Origin: Pseudomonadota bacterium
GTDB lineage: Bacteria; Pseudomonadota; Alphaproteobacteria; Rhizobiales; Devosiaceae
Reading direction: 5' to 3'
Length of the DNA stretch: 10,436 nt
Assembly: GCA_023431205.1 (NCBI GenBank)
Contig: JAEYXQ010000021.1
Span: forward strand, 1-10,436
Made by a program: the position numbers and the translations under genes. The notes under the pieces are model-generated. The model worked only from the letters and a program-made list of their open reading frames with translations, was not told where the DNA came from and searched no databases. Positions 6,833-10,436 of this stretch are shown piece after piece (within the stretch, counting starts at the first letter, position 1; each line of letters opens with the position of its first letter).

Positions 6833-7608
6833 GCCCGCAGCGCCTCGATCACGGCTACCGCAACGTCTAACTCCTCGCGGCGCCTGGCCCGGCGCTCCAT
6901 CGCTTCCTCGTCGGCGCCCCATTGGGCGATCTGGTAATCCTCGTCGAGATGCGCGGCGGTCCAGACTTCCTCGGCGGAAAACAGCTGGTGCAGGAATCCG
7001 ATAGCGAGAAGTCCTGAGCCAGTGATTCCGGTGATGGACACAAGTGCCGTGAGGGTCAGCAGATTTTCCTGCTCGATCGCCTGAGCAAGGCGGTCCAGCG
7101 TTGCCTGCGGCTGTGGCTGGTGAAGGATACCCACGGTGGGCTGGAAGCTGACGCCGAAATGGCGAGCCAGCTTGACCAGCGCATTGTCCCAGGTGACTTC
7201 CTGCTGGCTGACCAGTTCCTGCGGGCTCTCGGCTCGATAGAGCAACAGATCACCGGCGGCGAACTTCATGACCTCGGCGCGGAGCTCGGGCACCAGTTCT
7301 TCACCGGATTCCACCGCGGCGTTGATGAGGCGCACCATCGGCATGGTGGCAGGGTCGATATGGGTGCCTTGCGCCGACCACTCGCTGGCCATTGCCTGGG
7401 CTACCGGCACCGCAGGAACAGCAATCGGAATCTTCTTGCCCGGAGTCCGCACCTGGCGACCGTCAAGGGTGACGGCGAAGCCGCCCTCAACCGGGGCCAC
7501 GCCGACCTCCTTGTAGAACCGCTTGGGCAGTTCGACCTGGTTGAGGTGCTGGGCGCGGCCGTAGCCGTCGTCGCGATGGCGATGGGCTTCTTCGAGCTGG
7601 TCACGCAT
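6829..7608 (-). CDS. ATP12-family chaperone for F1-ATPase assembly
   Basis: This gene encodes the alphaproteobacterial counterpart of mitochondrial ATP12, which binds the F1 alpha subunit before it joins the ATP synthase hexamer. The 259 residues show the family pattern: LPKRFYKEVGVAPVEGGFAV followed by LDGRQVRTP near the N-terminus, then EWSAQGTHIDPATMPMVRL, GDLLLYRAESP, and a helical C-terminus with HLDEDYQIAQWGADEEAMER and RARRREEL. It has no signal peptide and is presumed cytoplasmic. The ATG at 7608 has GGAG seven to eight bases upstream. It follows the pseudouridine synthase gene by 18 bases and is probably the last gene of a crcB-rluC-atp12 operon. Its TAG stop overlaps the folK stop on the other strand. 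The chaperone role is from the family; nothing here tests it. Confidence 0.92.
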   Translation of the reverse strand: MRDQLEEAHRHRDDGYGRAQHLNQVELPKRFYKEVGVAPVEGGFAVTLDGRQVRTPGKKIPIAVPAVPVAQAMASEWSAQGTHIDPATMPMVRLINAAVESGEELVPELRAEVMKFAAGDLLLYRAESPQELVSQQEVTWDNALVKLARHFGVSFQPTVGILHQPQPQATLDRLAQAIEQENLLTLTALVSITGITGSGLLAIGFLHQLFSAEEVWTAAHLDEDYQIAQWGADEEAMERRARRREELDVAVAVIEALRA

Positions 7609-7626
7609 GGGTATTCTCCGGTGAAG

Positions 7627-8613
7627 TCACGCGCCGTCCTCTGGGTCGCGGCTGACGTCGAAGCGGTCGGCGTCGAAGCCGAGCGCCTCAAAACTCTGCT
7701 GCATATGCGGCGGCAGCGGGGCGGACACGTCGAGGCGGCGGCCATCGCGCAGCGGCAGGGCAATGCGCCGGGCATGCAGGTGCAGCCCCTCTCCCAACCC
7801 CTCGGCGGCCTGGTAGTTCTCGATGTTGAAGTAGCGCGGGTCGTCGAGAATGGGCGTGCCAAGCTGGGCCATGTGGACGCGCAATTGGTGGGTGCGGCCG
7901 GTGACCGGCTTCAGCGTCACCCAGGCGAAGCGGCGGCTGGCTGTATCGGTGGTGGAATAATAGCTCATCGAGTGGACGGCGCCGGGAGTGCCGTTGGGCA
8001 CCACCACCATCTGCTCGCCATCGGTGGTTGCACGCTTGGCGAGGAAGCAGCTGATCTCGCCCTGACGCGGGCTCGGGTTACCCGCAACCACCGCCCAGTA
8101 GATCTTGCGCGCCGAGCGCGAGCGGAACACGGTGCCGAAATGGGTTGCTGCCGGGCCGGTCTTGGCGACCACGAGCACGCCGGCGGTATCGCGATCGAGG
8201 CGATGAACCAGGCGCGGGGCCTCGCCCTTCTTGTTCGGCAGGCTCTTCAGCATGCCATCGATATGGCGCTTGGTGCCGCTGCCGCCCTGGACGGCCAAAC
8301 CAGCCGGCTTGTTGAAGACGTAGAGCTCGTCGTCCTCATAGAGGATCAGCGAGCGCAGGAAGTCGGCGTCGGTGCTGCTGATGCGCTGCGGCTTGGGTGC
8401 GTCGGCATCGTCAATCGGCGGGATGCGGACGGTCTGTCCGGCAGCGACCCGGGTGCTGGTCTCGACGCGCGCCTTGTCGAGACGCACCTCGCCATTGCGG
8501 ATCAGCTTCTGCAGGCGGCCGAAACCGAGCTGGGGAAAATTGCGGGCGAACCACCGGTCGAGGCGCATGCCGTCCTCGTCCCGATCCACCACCTTGTGCT
8601 GCACACCACTCAT
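7627..8613 (-). CDS. rluC: RluC-type 23S rRNA pseudouridine synthase (RluA family)
   Basis: This enzyme isomerises specific uridines in 23S rRNA to pseudouridine; E. coli RluC modifies 955, 2504 and 2580. The 328 residues hold an N-terminal S4 RNA-binding domain (about 15-65, with MRLDRWF and LQKLIRNGEVRLD), the strand-turn VFNKPAGLAVQGG (99-111), and the catalytic motif HRLDRDTAG (137-145) with Asp140 as nucleophile. The position usually Ser in DTSG is Ala, a common variant. Later family motifs are KIYWAVVAG, VTLKPVTGRTHQLRVHM and LHLHARRI. The ATG at 8613 overlaps the crcB stop by four bases (ATGA), so longer in-frame extensions toward 9015 are rejected because they run through crcB. The RluC versus RluD sub-assignment rests on overall motif likeness and is less certain than the family. 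Confidence 0.92.
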   Translation of the reverse strand: MSGVQHKVVDRDEDGMRLDRWFARNFPQLGFGRLQKLIRNGEVRLDKARVETSTRVAAGQTVRIPPIDDADAPKPQRISSTDADFLRSLILYEDDELYVFNKPAGLAVQGGSGTKRHIDGMLKSLPNKKGEAPRLVHRLDRDTAGVLVVAKTGPAATHFGTVFRSRSARKIYWAVVAGNPSPRQGEISCFLAKRATTDGEQMVVVPNGTPGAVHSMSYYSTTDTASRRFAWVTLKPVTGRTHQLRVHMAQLGTPILDDPRYFNIENYQAAEGLGEGLHLHARRIALPLRDGRRLDVSAPLPPHMQQSFEALGFDADRFDVSRDPEDGA

Positions 8614-8990
8614 AGACCGCCTCGTGTCACCAGAAGGCCGAGATAGAGGCCAATCAGGCAAACCACAACCGACAAGAACACATAGGTCCCCGCCTCGATC
8701 CAGGCGCCGCGCTGGATCAGCACCACCGTATCGAGCGAGAAGCTCGAGAAGGTGGTCAAGCCGCCGAGGACGCCGACGGCAAGAAACAGGCGCAGTTCCT
8801 CCTGATGCGGCGGCAGGAGCCGGGCCAGCGTACCAACAAGCAGCCCCATCAGCAGGGAGCCGAGGACATTGACCAACAGTGTTGCCAGCGGGAAGCCGCC
8901 GGACCACCAGCGCCCGACCAGGAGCGCCATGGCGTAGCGCGACATGGCGCCGAGTGCACCGCCGAGGCCAACGAGGAGAAAGGACTGCAT
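8610..8990 (-). CDS. crcB: Fluoride ion channel CrcB (Fluc)
   Basis: CrcB/Fluc proteins assemble as antiparallel dimers in the inner membrane and let toxic fluoride leave the cell. The 126 residues form four hydrophobic segments, as expected. Signature residues are present: GGALGAMSRY (10-19), LLVNVLGSLLMG (38-49) with the pore Asn41, and GVLGGLTTFSSFS (72-84) carrying the TTF-SF phenylalanine box (Phe80, Phe83). The ATG at 8990 has no strong ribosome site. It is the first gene of the minus-strand block, and its stop overlaps the rluC start. I looked for a crcB-type fluoride riboswitch in the leader and did not see the conserved pseudoknot sequence. Many Fluc channels work as two different paralogues, but only one copy is visible here. 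Confidence 0.95.
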   Translation of the reverse strand: MQSFLLVGLGGALGAMSRYAMALLVGRWWSGGFPLATLLVNVLGSLLMGLLVGTLARLLPPHQEELRLFLAVGVLGGLTTFSSFSLDTVVLIQRGAWIEAGTYVFLSVVVCLIGLYLGLLVTRGGL

Positions 8991-9121
8991 GCCGGCGGTT
9001 TAGCGCAGCCGTCACCCGAAAGCCACGGCAGAGCGGCGATTTCCGACATGGGCCTGTGAGGGCGGAACCAAGTCGTGTCGGCGCTGCTTCACGGATGAAG
9101 CTCCCTCATAGTGACCGGTCA
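8991..9121. promoter_or_regulatory. Divergent intergenic region, crcB / patatin-like lipoprotein gene
   Basis: These 131 bases separate two divergent genes and should contain both promoters, but I see no convincing -35/-10 pair for either and no fluoride riboswitch. A perfect 10-bp palindrome, TGACCGGTCA at 9112-9121, abuts the chosen ATG at 9122. It could be an operator but is also within chance expectation. The regulatory label is from position only. Confidence 0.2.
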
Positions 9122-10273
9122 ATGCTCCCCACCTTTCGCTCTCTTGCTGTTCTGTTGCCCGTGATCGTCGCCCTGGCCGGATGCACCACCACCGGTGAGA
9201 CCCGGACCTCGGCGGTGCCTGAGCCGATTGCCGAGATTGCCTCGGTGCCGGGAGCCAACCGTGCCGCCATCGGTGCTGCCGAAGCGATGCCGATCCGGTA
9301 CTGGGGCGACCAGCCGCTGGAAGACGGCCAGACTTTCGGCTTCACGCCCGGCGCGGACGGTTCACTGGACTATCTCAGCCTGTCGGGCGGCGGCATCAAT
9401 GGCGCTTACGGCGCCGGGTTCCTGGTCGGCTGGAGCCAGAGCGGCAACCGGCCGGAGTTCGAGGTGGTGACCGGGATCAGCGTCGGCGCCATGATCGCGC
9501 CGCTGGCGTTCCTCGGGCCCGCGTATGATGGACAGCTGCAGGAGGTGTTCGGCACCCTGGCGGGAAGCAAGTCGCCGAACCTCAATTTCGTCGCCGCGTT
9601 GCTGGGCAGCAGTTCCATCGCCAGCAACTCGCAGGTGCTGGGTGCCATCCGCAGCATTATCACCCCGCAGACGCTGACCGCCATCGGGCGGGAGCACGCC
9701 AAGGGTCGTCGCCTGCTGATCGGTACCACCAATCTCGACGCCGAGCGCCCGGTGATCTGGGATATCGGCGCCATCGCAGCGAGCCAGATCCCGGACCGGC
9801 TGGAGTTGGTGCACAAGATCATTCTCGCCTCGACGGCTGTGCCGGGCGTTTACCCGCCAGTGCTGATCGACGTGCGGGCGGCTGGGCTCGAGTTCGACGA
9901 GCTGCATGTGGATGGCGGCGTGACCCAGCAGATCGTGCTGTTGCCCGATGGCTTGCAGTCGCTGCCGCGCAACGCGGACCTCTACGTGGTTTACAACGGC
10001 GCCATTGAGCCGACCGCAAAGCCGGTCAACGTCACCAGCCTGTCCATCCTCGAGCGGGCCATTCCGACGCTGCTGAAGTATCGCGGGCGCAGCGACATCA
10101 CCATCCTCGCCAATGCCGTGGAAAGAAGCGGCGTCAGCTACCGGCTGACCGCAATACCAGCCGACTTCCCACCGCCCAAGGACCAGTTGTTCGGCGGGCA
10201 GGAGTGGCTGGCGGCGCTGTATCAGTATGGCGTGGAAAGCGGCATGGCGGGGGCTTGGCACCGGACGAATTGA
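9122..10273 (+). CDS. Patatin-like phospholipase family lipoprotein
   Basis: This is a predicted lipid acyl hydrolase anchored to a membrane by a lipid. From the ATG at 9122 it has 383 residues. The first 21 form a lipoprotein signal ending in the lipobox LAGC with Cys21; the residue after Cys is Thr, not Asp, which favours outer-membrane sorting. The patatin domain begins near residue 83: oxyanion motif SGGGINGAYGAG (88-99), nucleophile elbow GISVG with Ser120, and DGG with Asp264 completing the Ser-Asp dyad. The catalytic parts are intact, so it is probably active on phospholipids or other acyl esters, but no substrate can be named. An in-frame ATG at 9095 would add nine residues to the signal peptide; neither start has a good ribosome site. 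It stands alone, divergent from crcB, and a palindromic element starts 25 bases after its stop. Confidence 0.88.
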   Translation: MLPTFRSLAVLLPVIVALAGCTTTGETRTSAVPEPIAEIASVPGANRAAIGAAEAMPIRYWGDQPLEDGQTFGFTPGADGSLDYLSLSGGGINGAYGAGFLVGWSQSGNRPEFEVVTGISVGAMIAPLAFLGPAYDGQLQEVFGTLAGSKSPNLNFVAALLGSSSIASNSQVLGAIRSIITPQTLTAIGREHAKGRRLLIGTTNLDAERPVIWDIGAIAASQIPDRLELVHKIILASTAVPGVYPPVLIDVRAAGLEFDELHVDGGVTQQIVLLPDGLQSLPRNADLYVVYNGAIEPTAKPVNVTSLSILERAIPTLLKYRGRSDITILANAVERSGVSYRLTAIPADFPPPKDQLFGGQEWLAALYQYGVESGMAGAWHRTN

Positions 10274-10297
10274 GGTCTGCGGATCGGCTCCTTCGCC

Positions 10298-10320
10298 CCC
10301 TCTCCCCTAAGGGGAGAGGG
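10298..10320 (+). terminator. Possible transcript-end hairpin after the patatin-like gene
   Basis: The left palindrome of the repeat lies 25 bases after the patatin-like stop codon and would form an 11-bp GC-rich stem in RNA. There is no T-run after it, so it is not a classical intrinsic terminator. It could still stop or protect the 3' end of the message, as REP-type hairpins do. With a one-base centre the RNA stem must open a few pairs to form a loop. Confidence 0.3.
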
Positions 10321-10411
10321 TTGGGGTGAGGGGTTCACACTCTCGGCAGAACCCCAGCGCTGAACCCCTCACCCGCCGCTGCGCGGCGACCTCTCCCCTC
10401 AGGGGAGAGGT
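10298..10411. repeat. Composite palindromic intergenic element (REP/MITE-like)
   Basis: This 114-base element consists of nested inverted repeats. Two near-identical short palindromes flank it: 10298-10320 (11-bp arms around one base) and 10389-10411 (11-bp arms around one base). Between them, GGGTGAGGGGTTCA at 10324-10337 pairs perfectly with TGAACCCCTCACCC at 10361-10374 around a 23-base loop. A minor hairpin, CGCCG/CGGCG at 10374-10388, sits in the right half. Because each flanking palindrome is self-complementary, the two can also pair with each other, giving one long imperfect hairpin. The CCTCTCCCCT...AGGGGAGAGG core resembles dispersed intergenic repeats common in Hyphomicrobiales genomes; this is from memory and untested here. 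No coding potential is evident, and the remaining 25 bases to the right edge show nothing. Confidence 0.85.
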
Positions 10412-10436
10412 GAAGTCCGCGCTCTGCCCGCAGTGC

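Noticed and set aside
8179..8205. Ala in place of Ser in the DTSG part of the pseudouridine synthase catalytic motif
   Set aside because: The nucleophilic Asp140 and the rest of the motif are intact, and DTAG is a familiar variant, so there is no sign of inactivation.
7120..8646. A 508-codon plus-strand frame opposite atp12 and rluC
   Set aside because: It spans two minus-strand genes with recognisable families; the translation has no family motifs, so it is a mirror of their codon usage.
8614..9015. In-frame upstream extension of the rluC-type gene to 9015
   Set aside because: It would run through the whole of crcB in another frame and precede the S4 domain with unrelated Arg/Pro-rich sequence; the ATG at 8613 in an ATGA overlap is the natural start.
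8991..9060. A fluoride riboswitch ahead of crcB
   Set aside because: The minus-strand leader lacks the conserved pseudoknot and GG..AUG..UUCGCC-like core of the crcB motif.
8879..9121. Upstream extension of the patatin-like gene
   Set aside because: The extension overlaps crcB and would bury the lipoprotein signal peptide inside the protein; starts at 9122 or 9095 keep it N-terminal.
9112..9121. Perfect palindrome TGACCGGTCA next to the ATG at 9122 as an operator
   Set aside because: About ten perfect 10-bp palindromes are expected by chance in a window of this size, and the symmetry does not extend further.

Overview
The window looks like chromosomal DNA from a GC-rich alphaproteobacterium, most likely a member of the Hyphomicrobiales (Devosia-like). 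This rests on high GC at third codon positions, an ATP12-family F1-assembly chaperone, the compact crcB-rluC-atp12 block, and a GGGGAGAGG-type intergenic palindrome of a kind I associate with that order. The assignment is an inference; there is no rRNA or other direct marker. No phage, transposase, CRISPR array, tRNA or rRNA gene was seen.

Layout. (1) Positions 1-381, minus strand: the N-terminal 127 codons of a phosphotriesterase-family metallohydrolase, running off the left edge. (2) 382-577: a divergent intergenic region. (3) 578-3277, plus strand: cysP-cysT-cysW, encoding the binding protein and both permeases of a sulfate/thiosulfate ABC importer with overlapping ends. The ATPase gene cysA is not in the window. 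(4) 3384-5153: an SLC13-family anion permease with two internal TrkA-C (RCK_C) domains. (5) 5155-6832: folP-folB-folK, three folate biosynthesis enzymes. folP starts one base after the permease stop, and the fol genes overlap by 4 bases each. (6) 6829-8990, minus strand: crcB (fluoride channel), rluC-type pseudouridine synthase and an ATP12-family chaperone, read in that order and converging on folK. The folK and atp12 stop codons share one CTAG. (7) 9122-10273, plus strand: a patatin-like lipoprotein, divergent from crcB. (8) 10298-10411: a composite palindromic intergenic element.

How they work together. The cys genes and the SLC13 permease form a plausible oxyanion (sulfate/thiosulfate) uptake locus with two transporter types side by side. 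The gene spacing would allow cysP through folK to be co-transcribed, or a second promoter could lie in the 106-base gap before the permease. FolB, FolK and FolP act one after another: dihydroneopterin to hydroxymethyl-dihydropterin, then its diphosphate, then dihydropteroate. The minus-strand block is a housekeeping cluster with unrelated roles (fluoride export, 23S rRNA modification, ATP synthase assembly).

Most of this is ordinary core genome. The points most worth a second look are the cysA-less cysPTW set next to an RCK-domain SLC13 permease, the structured palindrome at the right end, the shared-stop convergent gene pair, and the uncharacterised patatin lipoprotein. I found no convincing undescribed system.
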